DNA of 64,000 bases from DATAXV01 sp036272915. Its GTDB lineage: Bacteria; Chloroflexota; Dormibacteria; Dormibacterales; Dormibacteraceae. The stretch covers positions 1 to 64,000 of the forward strand of contig DATAXV010000030.1 of the NCBI GenBank assembly GCA_036272915.1, in the 5' to 3' direction. Shown here piece by piece: positions 35,668 to 45,419 of the stretch (position 1 is its first letter; every line of letters begins with the position of its first letter). Position numbers and translations under genes: made by a program. The notes beneath the pieces are model-generated. The model searched no databases and was not told where the DNA came from. It saw only the letters and a list, made by a program, of their open reading frames with translations.

Positions 35668-37800
35668 GTGCTGCACGCAGACGAGCCGTTCGACCCCGTC
35701 GAAGCGCGGACCCGATGGCTGGTCTGGGCGCTTCGGAACATGGGCGGGAACGCCAGGGTGGTGGAGGAGGCGGCCCGCGTAGCCGTCCACGCCGCCGAGG
35801 CCGGGGTCGGCGACGAGGCGGCGGCGGCGCTGGCCCGCATGACCCGCCACCGGCCCTCCCGAACCGAGATGAGGGCGCTGGAGGACGAGCTCGCCCGGGT
35901 TCGCAAGATGCGTGCCGGCCTCCTCCTGCTCCGCCCCGAGCAGGTGCGGTCGGTCGGCGAGCTGGATCAGCTCCGGGCCAGCTACGCCCGCCTGGAGTCG
36001 CTGCTGGCCGGCGCCTGGGCCTGCCGCGACCGGCCCGAGACCTCCCTCGTCGAGCGCGCCCGCGCCCGCTCCTGGTCGGCGGTCCCGGCCCTGCTCGGGC
36101 TCAGCGTCCTGGGCATCCTGGCGGCGGCCTGGCTGCACGACGGCTGGTCGGCGCCGGCGCTGCTGCCCCTGGCCTGGCTCTCCCTCCTCACCGCGACCCT
36201 GATCCCGACCGGCTCGCGCTGGGCCGATCTGCCCGCCCACGTGGCGCCGGCGCTGATCGCGGTCCTGGCCCTGATCGCCGCGTCCGGCCACCAGACCGCC
36301 GCCTTCACCATGACCTTCGCCGGTCTCGGCGCCGGCTACGTCTGGTACGTGGTCGGCGGACGGCGCCGCCGCGCGGCCTGGATCCCGGCCGCCCTCCTGG
36401 CCATGGCCGGCCTCGGCGTCAACGAGCTGCTCGGTCTGGGCCAGGGCGGGGCCAGCTGCACGCTGGTCGCGCTGGCCGCGGTCTGGCTTGTGGCCGCCCG
36501 CCGGCTGCGGCCGGAGCGCCGGACGGTGCGCTGGGTGGTCGCCGCCCAGCTCCTCGCCTGCGCCCTGATCGCGCCGGTCGACCCCGTCCTCCACTCCGTC
36601 GTGCTGCTGGTGGCGGCGGTGCTGGCGGTGGTCCTGGCGCTCCAGGACGACCAGCCCAGCTGGCTGATCCTGAGCGGCTTCCTGGTCGCCGTCGCCTGCT
36701 ACTGGCTGGCCCAGGGACCGGCGGCGGGCATAGGCCTGGGGCCGACCCGGGCGCTCACCCAGCTCTGGCCGCTGGTCGGCGCGATGATCGCCGTCGCCCT
36801 GTTCGTCCGCTGGAGCGCGGGTGCTGACTGGGCCTGTCCGATCCAGGCCAGCATCGCCCTGCTCGTCGTCGCCATCCTCGCCCTCGACGTCGGCCTGCGC
36901 GCCGGTCCCTGGCTGGGCGTGCTCGTCGTCTCCCTCGCCATCGTGCTCGGCACCAAGGGCCGGATCGAGCAGTCCTGGACGATGTCGGCGGCGGCCCTGA
37001 TCACGGCTCCCATCGGGCTGGTCACGCTGCTCGGCCTCAGCCCCGACCACGTCTGGCTGGTCCCGGTCTCGCTCGACCTTCTGGTCCTGCTCGTCTACGC
37101 CGTCCGCCTGACCGACGTCGAGGGCTCGACCTGGCGGCAGCTGCACGAGCGCGGGGCCATGGTCATGGCCGGCGCCATCGCCGCCGGCACCCTGCTCCTG
37201 CAGCCGCTCTGGACGATGCGCCCGTGGGGTGCCCTGATCGGGCTCGCGACGGTCGCCGTCCTGCCCCTGCTGCTGGTGCTGGCGGCCCGGCGCCCGAACC
37301 GCCGCTTCCTGCTCTACCCGGCGGCCCTGGCCCTGTCCGTGGCCTCGTTCTGGATGGCCCACCTGCTCGGTGCCACCAACCCCGAGTGGTTCGTGCTCGG
37401 GCCCGGCATCGTCCTCACCACACTCGCCCTGAAGGCGCCCGACGACCCGGGCCTGCCCGACCACCCGCCCGGCGCCTGCGTGGTGTGCGCCGGCCTGGGC
37501 AGCGGGCTGCTCCTCGCCACCACGGCCCTACTGGCTCTGCTCGACCCCACCCCGCTCTACGCCCTGATCCTGCTCGGCGAGGCCTGCATCTGCGTTCTCC
37601 TCGGGCTCCGGCTGCACCACCCGGCCCTGCTCACGGTGGGCGCGGCGGGAGCGCTCGTCGCCGGCTTCCGGGCCCTGGTCATCCTCTGCGCGATGCCGCC
37701 ACCGGCGGCGGTGCTGCTGCTCGTCGCGCTGGTCGGCCTCGGCCTCCTGACCGTGATCGCCCTGACCGATCCCGGGCTCAGGCGCCAGCCTCACCCCTGA
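35668..37800 (+). CDS. large polytopic membrane protein of unknown function
   Basis: About 710 residues. The first 130 are soluble and helical with charged stretches (RTEMRALEDELARVRKMRAGLLLLR), and the remainder is a nearly continuous series of hydrophobic segments, roughly 18-20 predicted helices, with no conserved catalytic or channel motif I can identify. Gene duplication within the membrane part is possible but not clear by eye. The GTG at 35668 is a guess; ATG codons at 35566 and 35740 are alternatives. It is divergent from menG and overlaps the convergent kinase gene by 10 bases. Confidence 0.6.
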   Translation: MLHADEPFDPVEARTRWLVWALRNMGGNARVVEEAARVAVHAAEAGVGDEAAAALARMTRHRPSRTEMRALEDELARVRKMRAGLLLLRPEQVRSVGELDQLRASYARLESLLAGAWACRDRPETSLVERARARSWSAVPALLGLSVLGILAAAWLHDGWSAPALLPLAWLSLLTATLIPTGSRWADLPAHVAPALIAVLALIAASGHQTAAFTMTFAGLGAGYVWYVVGGRRRRAAWIPAALLAMAGLGVNELLGLGQGGASCTLVALAAVWLVAARRLRPERRTVRWVVAAQLLACALIAPVDPVLHSVVLLVAAVLAVVLALQDDQPSWLILSGFLVAVACYWLAQGPAAGIGLGPTRALTQLWPLVGAMIAVALFVRWSAGADWACPIQASIALLVVAILALDVGLRAGPWLGVLVVSLAIVLGTKGRIEQSWTMSAAALITAPIGLVTLLGLSPDHVWLVPVSLDLLVLLVYAVRLTDVEGSTWRQLHERGAMVMAGAIAAGTLLLQPLWTMRPWGALIGLATVAVLPLLLVLAARRPNRRFLLYPAALALSVASFWMAHLLGATNPEWFVLGPGIVLTTLALKAPDDPGLPDHPPGACVVCAGLGSGLLLATTALLALLDPTPLYALILLGEACICVLLGLRLHHPALLTVGAAGALVAGFRALVILCAMPPPAAVLLLVALVGLGLLTVIALTDPGLRRQPHP

Positions 37801-38819
37801 GGCAGGCCCGCTCCAAGCCTGTCCAGGGCCGCGCGCAGGAAGGCGTCGCGACGTGCGGTCGCGGAGCCGACGTCGAGCCGGTTTCCCTCCGCGTCGAAGG
37901 CCGGCCAGCCCTCCAGCCGGACCGGGGTGTTGAGCGCGGCGACGGCATCCCAATAGGGCAGGTCCGGCGTCTCCAACCGGCTCTCCTCACGCCACCCCTC
38001 GAGGACGTGGTCGATGGTGTCGGGTCCGTAGCACAGCACCATCTGCAACCGGAGCTCGCCGAGGTCCACACCGGGATCGCCGGCGCCGGCGTCCTTCCAG
38101 TCGATGAGTGTCGGCACCGCGTCACTCCCCCACCTCGTGTTCCCCCACCACACGTCCCCGTGGAGGAACACCGTCGGGCCCTGCGGCCGGCCATGCTCCC
38201 TGACGAGGTCGTCGGCCAGCTGCAGCAGGGGCGTGGAGGCGGCGCCCTCGACCACCCGCAGCGCCCACCCCTGGGACTCCCCGGTCAGCTCCGACAGCGC
38301 GTCGACCACGTCGGGCCGCCGGTCCTCCGGAACCGCCCGGTAGAGCGTGGCCCAGCGACGCTCGAGCGCGCGGTCGTCGGCGGAGGTGGGCCTGACCCTG
38401 AGCGGGAGGCCCGGCCGGGGCGTGAGGGGGACCGCGTGGACCCGCGCGATCGCGGCGCCCGCGGCGCGGAGCTGGGCGACCGAGACGCGGCCGGGGAGGG
38501 CGCTGCTGCCCGGTAGCGCCGTCTCCAATGTGGCCGGCTTCCCGGCCTTCCGGCCACCGAGGTCGGCGGCGAGCAGGCGCGGAGCGGAAACGCCCTGTTC
38601 CTCGGCGAACCGCAGGGCCGCGGCCCCGGTGACGATCCCCCTGGGGAGGATCCAGCCGGCCACCCGCAGCACCACCTCGTGCGTCGTGCCGCCGTGCTCG
38701 ACGCGCAGCCACCAGGGGCCGAGACCGTCGTGCAGGTCGGTGACCGCGAGGATCCTCGACCCGGCGCCGACCACGCCGGCCACCCAATCCAGCGCCGGAC
38801 GCTCAGGCATGCGTGGCAT
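37791..38819 (-). CDS. aminoglycoside phosphotransferase-like kinase
   Basis: A 342-residue APH-fold protein with the catalytic loop FLHGDVWWGNTRW (HGDxxxxN) and the metal-binding LIDWKDAGAGDPGVDLGEL. These families phosphorylate hydroxyl groups of antibiotics, homoserine, choline or thioribose; nothing identifies the substrate. TGGAGG lies 6 bases before the ATG at 38819. It is the last gene of a minus-strand operon and follows the fructosamine-kinase-like gene by 34 bp. Confidence 0.88.
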   Translation of the reverse strand: MPRMPERPALDWVAGVVGAGSRILAVTDLHDGLGPWWLRVEHGGTTHEVVLRVAGWILPRGIVTGAAALRFAEEQGVSAPRLLAADLGGRKAGKPATLETALPGSSALPGRVSVAQLRAAGAAIARVHAVPLTPRPGLPLRVRPTSADDRALERRWATLYRAVPEDRRPDVVDALSELTGESQGWALRVVEGAASTPLLQLADDLVREHGRPQGPTVFLHGDVWWGNTRWGSDAVPTLIDWKDAGAGDPGVDLGELRLQMVLCYGPDTIDHVLEGWREESRLETPDLPYWDAVAALNTPVRLEGWPAFDAEGNRLDVGSATARRDAFLRAALDRLGAGLPQG

Positions 38820-38853
38820 GTCGGCCTCCAGTGTGACCGAACCCGCCCGGGCC

Positions 38854-39696
38854 TCACCCGTAGGCGCGGGCGACCTCCGCCGCCCAGCGGCCGTAGCCTC
38901 CGCCGAAGAGCGCGGCGTGGACGAGCAGCGGGTGCAGCTGGTGGAGTCCCTGCCGCTCGCGCCAGCCGGGCGGCAGCGGCCAGCTCTCCTCGTAGGCGGC
39001 GACGATGCGCTCCAGGTGGGGCGCGCCGAACAGCCGGAGCAGGCCCAGGTCGGTCTCGCGGTTCCCGCCATAGGCGGCGGGGTCGACCAGCCAGACCCGG
39101 TCCCTGTCCCAGAGCAGGTTGCCCGACCAGAGATCGCCGTGCAGCCGGCTCGGCGGCTCCGCCGCACCGGCCAGCGCGGGCAGCCGGAGGACGGCGCGCT
39201 CGACCGCCCTCGCCTCGGCCGCGGTCACCCCGCCCCGGTCCCGGGCCAGACGCAGGCAGGGGAGGATGCGGGTCTCGGCGAAGAAGGCGGGCCAGTTCCC
39301 GCGGGCGGCGTTGTCGAGGAGGATGGGGCCGGCGAACCCGGGCCAGGCCGCGCCCAGGCCGGGCGCCCCGGAGCGGTGGAGGAGGGCGAGGTCGTGGCCG
39401 AAGCGCTCGGCCGCGGCCGGACCCGGCTCTCCGCTCGGAGCCCAGGACAGCACGAGCAGGTCGGGCGCCGACTCGAGGACGGCGGGGAACGGGACCGAGC
39501 CCGCCAGGGCCAGCCAGCGCAGGCTCTCCGCCTCGGCCCCGAAGAGCTCGGGGTGGGCGTCGTCGAGCTGCTTGGCGAAGAGGTGGCGGCCGTCCTCGAG
39601 ACGCATCTCGAAGGCGCGGCAGATGGAGCCGCCGCTGAGAGGGGCGCTGGAGGCGACCGGCGACCCCAGCCGCCGGCCGACCCGCTCCGCGATCAC
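38854..39696 (-). CDS. fructosamine/ketosamine-3-kinase-like protein
   Basis: A 280-residue kinase of the fructosamine-3-kinase family: SGGSICRAFEMRLEDGRHLFAKQ, SRLHGDLWSGNLLWD (HGDxWxGN catalytic loop), and VDPAAYGGNRETDLGLLRLFG. Bacterial relatives phosphorylate protein- or amino-acid-bound ribulosamine/erythrulosamine to trigger deglycation. The low-molecular-weight phosphatase gene overlaps its GTG start (GTGA), a pairing also found in other bacteria, where the phosphatase supplies the dephosphorylated sugar substrate. Confidence 0.9.
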   Translation of the reverse strand: MIAERVGRRLGSPVASSAPLSGGSICRAFEMRLEDGRHLFAKQLDDAHPELFGAEAESLRWLALAGSVPFPAVLESAPDLLVLSWAPSGEPGPAAAERFGHDLALLHRSGAPGLGAAWPGFAGPILLDNAARGNWPAFFAETRILPCLRLARDRGGVTAAEARAVERAVLRLPALAGAAEPPSRLHGDLWSGNLLWDRDRVWLVDPAAYGGNRETDLGLLRLFGAPHLERIVAAYEESWPLPPGWRERQGLHQLHPLLVHAALFGGGYGRWAAEVARAYG

Positions 39697-40196
39697 CCCT
39701 CCTCCAGCTCCCGGCGGAGGACGTCGACGACACCGAGGCAGGCTCGCTCGATCACGGCCAGGCAGCGATCGAAGGCGGCCTGCCCGGAGTAGTAGGGGTC
39801 GGGAATGTCGAGGTGGCCCCGAGCTCGGCCATCGAAGGAACGGAGCAGGTGGACCCGCGCCGCCGCCTCGGCGTCCGGCGCCATCGCCCTGAGCTCCGAC
39901 GCGTGGCCCGTGTCCAGGGCCAGGATCAGGTCCTGCTCGGCAAACCAGGAGGGGCGGAACTGGCGCGCGGTTGCGGCGGGAGGCGGGTAGCCGCGCCGTT
40001 CAAGGGCGCGGACGGCGCGGGGGTCGGGGTCCTCGCCGACGTGCCAGGGGCCGGTCCCGGCGCTGCCCACCTCGACCCTGCCGCCGAGGCCGACCTTCTC
40101 CACCAGCCGGCGCAGCACCGTCTCCGCCATCGGCGAGCGGCAGATGTTCCCGGAGCAGACGAGGCAGACGCGATGGGGGCGCGAGGGCGCGGTCAT
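39693..40196 (-). CDS. low-molecular-weight protein-tyrosine-phosphatase family
   Basis: A 167-residue phosphatase with the P-loop CLVCSGNICRSPMAE (C-x5-R-S) near residue 11 and the general-acid DPYY motif near residue 135. The family dephosphorylates tyrosines or arginines, or small sugar phosphates. AGGAGG abuts the ATG at 40196; the frame extends upstream but overlaps the EamA gene. Coupling to the fructosamine-kinase-like gene suggests a role in the metabolism of glycated compounds, as inference. Confidence 0.92.
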   Translation of the reverse strand: MTAPSRPHRVCLVCSGNICRSPMAETVLRRLVEKVGLGGRVEVGSAGTGPWHVGEDPDPRAVRALERRGYPPPAATARQFRPSWFAEQDLILALDTGHASELRAMAPDAEAAARVHLLRSFDGRARGHLDIPDPYYSGQAAFDRCLAVIERACLGVVDVLRRELEEG

Positions 40197-40228
40197 CCTC
40201 CTGCAGTCTGCCAGGAAGCGGGCGCCGG

Positions 40229-41074
40229 TCAGCGGAGGGCGATCAGGAGGACGGCGATGACGACCATGGTGACGCCCACCATCTGGGCGCGGCGGAGACG
40301 CTCGCCGAGCAGGAGCGTGGAGAGGGCGATGGTCGCCGCCGGGTACATCGCCTGCAGGACGGCCACCGCCGCCAGCGACCCCAGCCTGACCGCCACCAGG
40401 TAGGCGATGCTGGCCCCCGCCTGGAGGACGCCGGCGAGCACCGCCAGCCGCAGCGGGACCCCCTCGATCCGCGTGCCCCCGGTCGACGTGAGCAGGATCG
40501 CGCCGGCCACGGCGAGCGTGGCCACCCTGGAGGCGAGCACCGGCCACTGGCCGGAATCCGCCGGCGAGCGGGCGAGAAGGATCAGTGACAGCCCGAAGAG
40601 ACCGCCCGCGGCGAGGCCGAGCAGGACCGAGCGGAGGGCCCGGGAGGAGCGGATCGGTCCGGCGTCGGAGCGGCTCCAGCAGAGGAGGGGCACGCCGGCG
40701 AGCCCGATCACCAGGCCCGCCCAGCCCAGGGACGAGGGCCGCTCGCCGAGCAGGACCACGCCGGCGACGAGCGGCAGGCCACCCTCGCTGAAGGCGGCGA
40801 CGGCGGAGACGACCGACATCGCCGCCCGGCTCATGGTCCGGTAGAAGAGGACCATCCCGATCCCCCCGGCGAGGCCGGAGAGCGCGCCCCAGAGCACCGC
40901 CTCGCCGCCGGGCCGGCCGGGCAGGGCGAGAAGGTCCAGCAGCACCACCGGGAACCCGACCGCCTGGCCGACCACGGTGACCAGAACGGAGCGGGCGCGC
41001 CGGGAGGCGAGCCCGCCGAGGAAGTCGGAGGAGCCGAGCAGCGCCGCCGCCAGCAGGGCGAGCGACGTGCTCAC
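40229..41074 (-). CDS. EamA-family drug/metabolite transporter
   Basis: A 281-residue protein with about ten hydrophobic segments arranged as two EamA repeats. The C-terminal half has AVAVLQAMYPAATIALSTLLLGERL, typical of the family, and the first half has the parallel SEGGLPLVAGVVLLGERPSS. It probably exports or imports a small metabolite across the cytoplasmic membrane; substrate unknown. The GTG start is 16 bp after the isomerase gene. Confidence 0.92.
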   Translation of the reverse strand: MSTSLALLAAALLGSSDFLGGLASRRARSVLVTVVGQAVGFPVVLLDLLALPGRPGGEAVLWGALSGLAGGIGMVLFYRTMSRAAMSVVSAVAAFSEGGLPLVAGVVLLGERPSSLGWAGLVIGLAGVPLLCWSRSDAGPIRSSRALRSVLLGLAAGGLFGLSLILLARSPADSGQWPVLASRVATLAVAGAILLTSTGGTRIEGVPLRLAVLAGVLQAGASIAYLVAVRLGSLAAVAVLQAMYPAATIALSTLLLGERLRRAQMVGVTMVVIAVLLIALR

Positions 41075-41090
41075 GCCGGCCGGTGTCCGT

Positions 41091-41843
41091 TCAGCCGGCC
41101 GCCCGGCGAATCCGCTCGGCGAAGTCGGCCGAGCGCAGCCGCTCGCCCTGGAGTCCGAACTCGAACTCGAGGACCTCGTCGAAGTCGTGGCCCTCGGCGT
41201 GGTTCACCGCCCGCTTGATCGCGGCGACGGCGCCCGGCGCGGCCTGGGCCAGGCGTCCGGCGATCTCGGCGACCCGGCTCTCGAGCTGGTCCTCGGGGAC
41301 GACGCCGTTGACCAGGCCCCAGCGCTCCGCCTCCTCGGCGCCGAGCGGCCGCCCGGTGAGGAAGAGCTCGAGCGCGCGTCCCCGGCCGACCAGGCGAGGG
41401 AGGGTCTGGGAGGCCCCGCCCTCGACGGTGAGGCCGAGCTCGGCGAAGGGAACGCGGAGCGTCGCCCCCTCGGCCGCGTAGCGGAGATCGCAGGCGGCGA
41501 CGATGGGGACGGCGATGCCCACGGTCGGCCCGTGCAGGGCGGCGATGGTCGGCTTGCCCAGCCCGCGGATGGCCCGCAGCAGGGTCGCGTACTCCTCCCC
41601 GATGCGCTCGTAGCCGTCCTCGGGCGAGGCCAGCTCGCGCAGATCGTTGCCGGCGCAGAAGGCGGGCCCCTCTCCGGCCAGCACCACCACCCGCACCGGG
41701 CCGTCGCCCCCGGCCCGCCGCAGGGCCTCGATCAGCCCCGCCCGCATGGTCGCGTCCAGGGCGTTGCGCACGCGCGGCCGGTTCATCCGGATCCAGGCCA
41801 CGCCGCTCAGGATCTCGTACCGGATCAGGGGCTCGTCGGTCAT
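41091..41843 (-). CDS. crotonase-fold protein, enoyl-CoA isomerase-like
   Basis: A 250-residue crotonase-family protein. The oxyanion-hole regions AFCAGNDLRE and ALHGPTVGIAVPIVAACD are present. The two glutamates used by hydratases are missing: GGGCE is replaced by GIAVPI, and QPE by VPFAE. Instead there is LGLTVEGGASQTLPR, in which the glutamate of VEGG sits where delta3,delta2-enoyl-CoA isomerases (Eci/PECI type) have their catalytic residue. It therefore probably shifts double bonds of unsaturated acyl-CoAs. It starts 2 bp after the upstream crotonase gene. Confidence 0.85.
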   Translation of the reverse strand: MTDEPLIRYEILSGVAWIRMNRPRVRNALDATMRAGLIEALRRAGGDGPVRVVVLAGEGPAFCAGNDLRELASPEDGYERIGEEYATLLRAIRGLGKPTIAALHGPTVGIAVPIVAACDLRYAAEGATLRVPFAELGLTVEGGASQTLPRLVGRGRALELFLTGRPLGAEEAERWGLVNGVVPEDQLESRVAEIAGRLAQAAPGAVAAIKRAVNHAEGHDFDEVLEFEFGLQGERLRSADFAERIRRAAG

Positions 41844-41845
41844 GG

Positions 41846-42622
<777 letters not shown>

Positions 42623-42740
42623 CAGACCTCCATGCGGCGGCTGCCGGGCGAACCGAACCGTGCCGACCCTGAGGGCGGACAAAGCGCGGCTCGCGGGACA
42701 CGACCGGGCCGATTCCCCGAATCGGTGTCGCGACCGTTCG

Positions 42741-42746
42741 TATGAT
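42741..42746 (+). promoter_or_regulatory. -10 element of moaA, leaderless
   Basis: TATGAT lies 7 bases before the GTG at 42754. The same hexamer and spacing occur before aroC. The overlapping ATG at 42742 would lie inside the promoter. Confidence 0.55.
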
Positions 42747-42753
42747 CCGCCAT

Positions 42754-43749
42754 GTGAGCCGACGCCTGCTTGACAGCTACGGTCGCGTGGGGGACGACCT
42801 CCGCATCTCCGTCACCGACCGCTGCAACTTCCGCTGCGTCTACTGCATGCCGGCCGAGGGCCTGCAGTGGCTCCCGCGTGAGGACATCCTCCGCTTCGAG
42901 GAGATCGAGCGGCTGGCCCGCCTCATGGTCGGTCGCTACGGCGTCAAGACGATCCGGCTGACCGGCGGCGAGCCCCTGGTCAGGGCGCATCTCGAGGTGC
43001 TGGTGGGGATGCTCAACGACATCGACCCCGACCTCGATCTGACCATGACCACCAACGGCATGGGCCTGCGCCAGAAGGCGCGGGCGCTGCGCGAGGCCGG
43101 CCTCAAGCGGATCAACATCTCCCTCGACACGCTGCGCCCGGAGCGCTTCCAGGCGATCGCCCGGCGCGAGGCCTTCGATCGCGTCTGGGACGGGATCGAG
43201 GCCGCCCAGGAGGTCGGCCTGGATCCGATCAAGATCAACGTCGTCGTCCTCAGGGACGTCAACGACGATGAGGCTCCCGACTTCGCCCGGCTCGCCCGCG
43301 AGCGCGGCTTCGAGGTCCGCTTCATCGAGTTCATGCCCCTCGATGGCGACCAGATCTGGACCCGCGATCGGGTCGTCCCCGGAAGAGTGCTCAAGGAGCG
43401 GATCGAGCAGCGCTATCCGCTCCTGGCCAGGCCCAGGGGGCGTCCCGGCGCCTCCACCGACTTCGTCTTCGCCGACGGCGCCGCCGGCGCGGTCGGCTTC
43501 ATCTCCTCGGTGTCCCAGGCCTTCTGCACCACCTGCAACCGTTTGCGGCTGAGCGCCGAGGGCGGGCTCCGGACCTGCCTCTTCTCCCACCGCGAGACCC
43601 CCCTGCGCGAGCTGCTGCGCGGCGGCGCCAGCGACGACGAGGTCTGTCAGGTGATCGAGACAGCGATCTGGCGGAAGGAGGAGGGACATCTCATCAACGA
43701 GGTGGGATTCGTCCGTCCCGAGAAGTCGATGTCACAGATCGGGGGGTGA
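42754..43749 (+). CDS. moaA: GTP 3',8-cyclase MoaA
   Basis: Radical-SAM enzyme starting molybdenum cofactor synthesis from GTP. The N-terminal cluster is TDRCNFRCVYCMPAEG (CxxxCxxC), then LTGGEPLVR and RINISLDTL. The second 4Fe-4S cluster is FCTTCNRLRLS with a third cysteine in LRTCLF. The protein ends in GG, the residues MoaA needs for activity. It is 331 residues from GTG 42754, preferred because of the TATGAT box; ATG 42742 adds four residues. No moaC, moaD or moaE is adjacent. Confidence 0.95.
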   Translation: MSRRLLDSYGRVGDDLRISVTDRCNFRCVYCMPAEGLQWLPREDILRFEEIERLARLMVGRYGVKTIRLTGGEPLVRAHLEVLVGMLNDIDPDLDLTMTTNGMGLRQKARALREAGLKRINISLDTLRPERFQAIARREAFDRVWDGIEAAQEVGLDPIKINVVVLRDVNDDEAPDFARLARERGFEVRFIEFMPLDGDQIWTRDRVVPGRVLKERIEQRYPLLARPRGRPGASTDFVFADGAAGAVGFISSVSQAFCTTCNRLRLSAEGGLRTCLFSHRETPLRELLRGGASDDEVCQVIETAIWRKEEGHLINEVGFVRPEKSMSQIGG

Positions 43750-43963
43750 CACACGTGCCCCCCGCGGCGCTGTCACCTTTCCGTGATCAGGACTCACAAT
43801 CTCCCCTGCGCGTCAGTTGTCCCCTTCTGTGAAGGCCATGTCCCGACTGTGAATTCGACCTCGCCGGGACCCTCATCTGAGCGCCGACACGATCCCCACC
43901 GCGCCGCCTGACGGCAGTACGATAGGGCGCTAAGCGACGCCCGTCTTAGCAGGGGATCAATCA

Positions 43964-45370
43964 GTGCCACCCAGAAAGGCTCCGATCAATGGGCGGGCCG
44001 CCGACGCGGCCCCACAAGGACAGGGGGAGACGGAGGAGGATCTGCCACCGCTCACGGTCGGCATCATCGCCACCCGTCTCGAGGGCACCGACGGCGTCAG
44101 CCTGGAGACGCACAAGATGGCGGAGGTGCTGAGCGAGGCGGGGCACCGCGTCTGCTACTTCGCCGGCGCCCGCAGCGCCCTCTTCCAGCCCGGTCACACC
44201 TGTCCCGAGGCCCACTTCCACACCGCTCGCAACCAGTGGCTGGAGGAGCAGTGCTTCGGCCAGCAGGACCACCTCTCGGAGTCCGCCCAGACGGTCCTGC
44301 GGGACGTGACCCGAGACCTCCACCGGGCCCTCTGCGCCTTCGTCGAGGAGTTCCGGCCCGACCTCCTGATCACCCAGAACTCACTCTGCATCCCGATGCA
44401 GCTGCAGCTGGCGGTGGCCATCACCCGCCTCCTGCGCTCGATGCCCTGGCTGACCGCGATCGGCCACCACCACGACTTCTTCTGGGAGCGCGAGCGCTTC
44501 GACATCCGGCCCCTGGTCGTCGACACGCTGCTCGAACGGTCCTTCCCGCCCAGCCTCCCCAACCTCCAGCATCTGGTCATCCACCGGACCGCGCAGCGCG
44601 AGCTCTGGCGACGGCTCGGCCTGCGCGCGGCCATCATCCCCAACGTGATGGACTTCGAGAACGACCCCCGCGAGCAAGGCCTGGAGGGCGACGGCGCCAG
44701 CTTCCGGGCGGCGACCGGGATCGAGCCGGAGCGGGCCATCATCCTCCACCCGACTCGGGTCGTGCCGCGCAAGAACATCGAGCTCAGCGTGCAGCTGACG
44801 GCGCGGTTGGACCGGCTCTGCAGCCGGCCGGTGACGCTGGTCGTCAGCCACGCCGACGGTGACGAGGGGACCGGCTACGGCGACCGGATCCGGGGCCTGG
44901 CCGAGCAGCTCGACGTCGACCTCCGCTTCCACCCCGCCCACTCCGAGGGCGAGGGCGAGCAGCTGGGCTCGCCGACCCTGGCCGACGCCTACGCCGCCGC
45001 CGACCTGGTCAGCTACCCGAGCATGATCGAGGGCTTCGGCAACGCCTTCCTCGAGGCCATGTACTACCGCCGGCCGCTCCTGGTCAACCGCTACCCGGTC
45101 TACGAGACCGACATCGCCCCCACCGGGGTCAAGTGCATCGAGCTCGAGCACGGGCAGCTGACCGAGGAGGCGCTGCGGCGCTGCCTGACCTGGATCGAGG
45201 ACCCCTGCCGGTGGCGCGAGGCGGTCGAGCAGAACTTCGAGATCGGGCGGGCCCACTTCTCCTACGAGGTCCTCCGCCAGCGCCTGCTGCCGGCCCTGAA
45301 CCTCTGCCGCCAGCGGACCCAGGCGATGGAGCCGGGGCCTCGGCTCGAGCCCTCCCTGTCGCTGGTCTGA
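43964..45370 (+). CDS. GT4-family glycosyltransferase
   Basis: A 468-residue GT-B glycosyltransferase. The N-terminal half carries ATRLEGTDGVSLETHKMAEVLSEAGHRV, the acceptor-side glycine-rich pattern of group-1 transferases. The C-terminal half has HPTRVVPRKNIEL and the donor-binding YPSMIEGFGNAFLEAMYYRRPLL (EGFGxxxxE). The sugar and acceptor are unknown; glucosylglycerate-type solutes or cell-wall glycans are options. AGGGG lies 9 bases before the GTG, and a TACGAT box at 43919-43924 could be its promoter within the 214-bp upstream gap. Confidence 0.9.
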   Translation: MPPRKAPINGRAADAAPQGQGETEEDLPPLTVGIIATRLEGTDGVSLETHKMAEVLSEAGHRVCYFAGARSALFQPGHTCPEAHFHTARNQWLEEQCFGQQDHLSESAQTVLRDVTRDLHRALCAFVEEFRPDLLITQNSLCIPMQLQLAVAITRLLRSMPWLTAIGHHHDFFWERERFDIRPLVVDTLLERSFPPSLPNLQHLVIHRTAQRELWRRLGLRAAIIPNVMDFENDPREQGLEGDGASFRAATGIEPERAIILHPTRVVPRKNIELSVQLTARLDRLCSRPVTLVVSHADGDEGTGYGDRIRGLAEQLDVDLRFHPAHSEGEGEQLGSPTLADAYAAADLVSYPSMIEGFGNAFLEAMYYRRPLLVNRYPVYETDIAPTGVKCIELEHGQLTEEALRRCLTWIEDPCRWREAVEQNFEIGRAHFSYEVLRQRLLPALNLCRQRTQAMEPGPRLEPSLSLV

Positions 45371-45419
45371 ACCGGAGGGGACCAACCTCGGGCCGAGACG
45401 CGTTGTCACGGTAGTCAGG

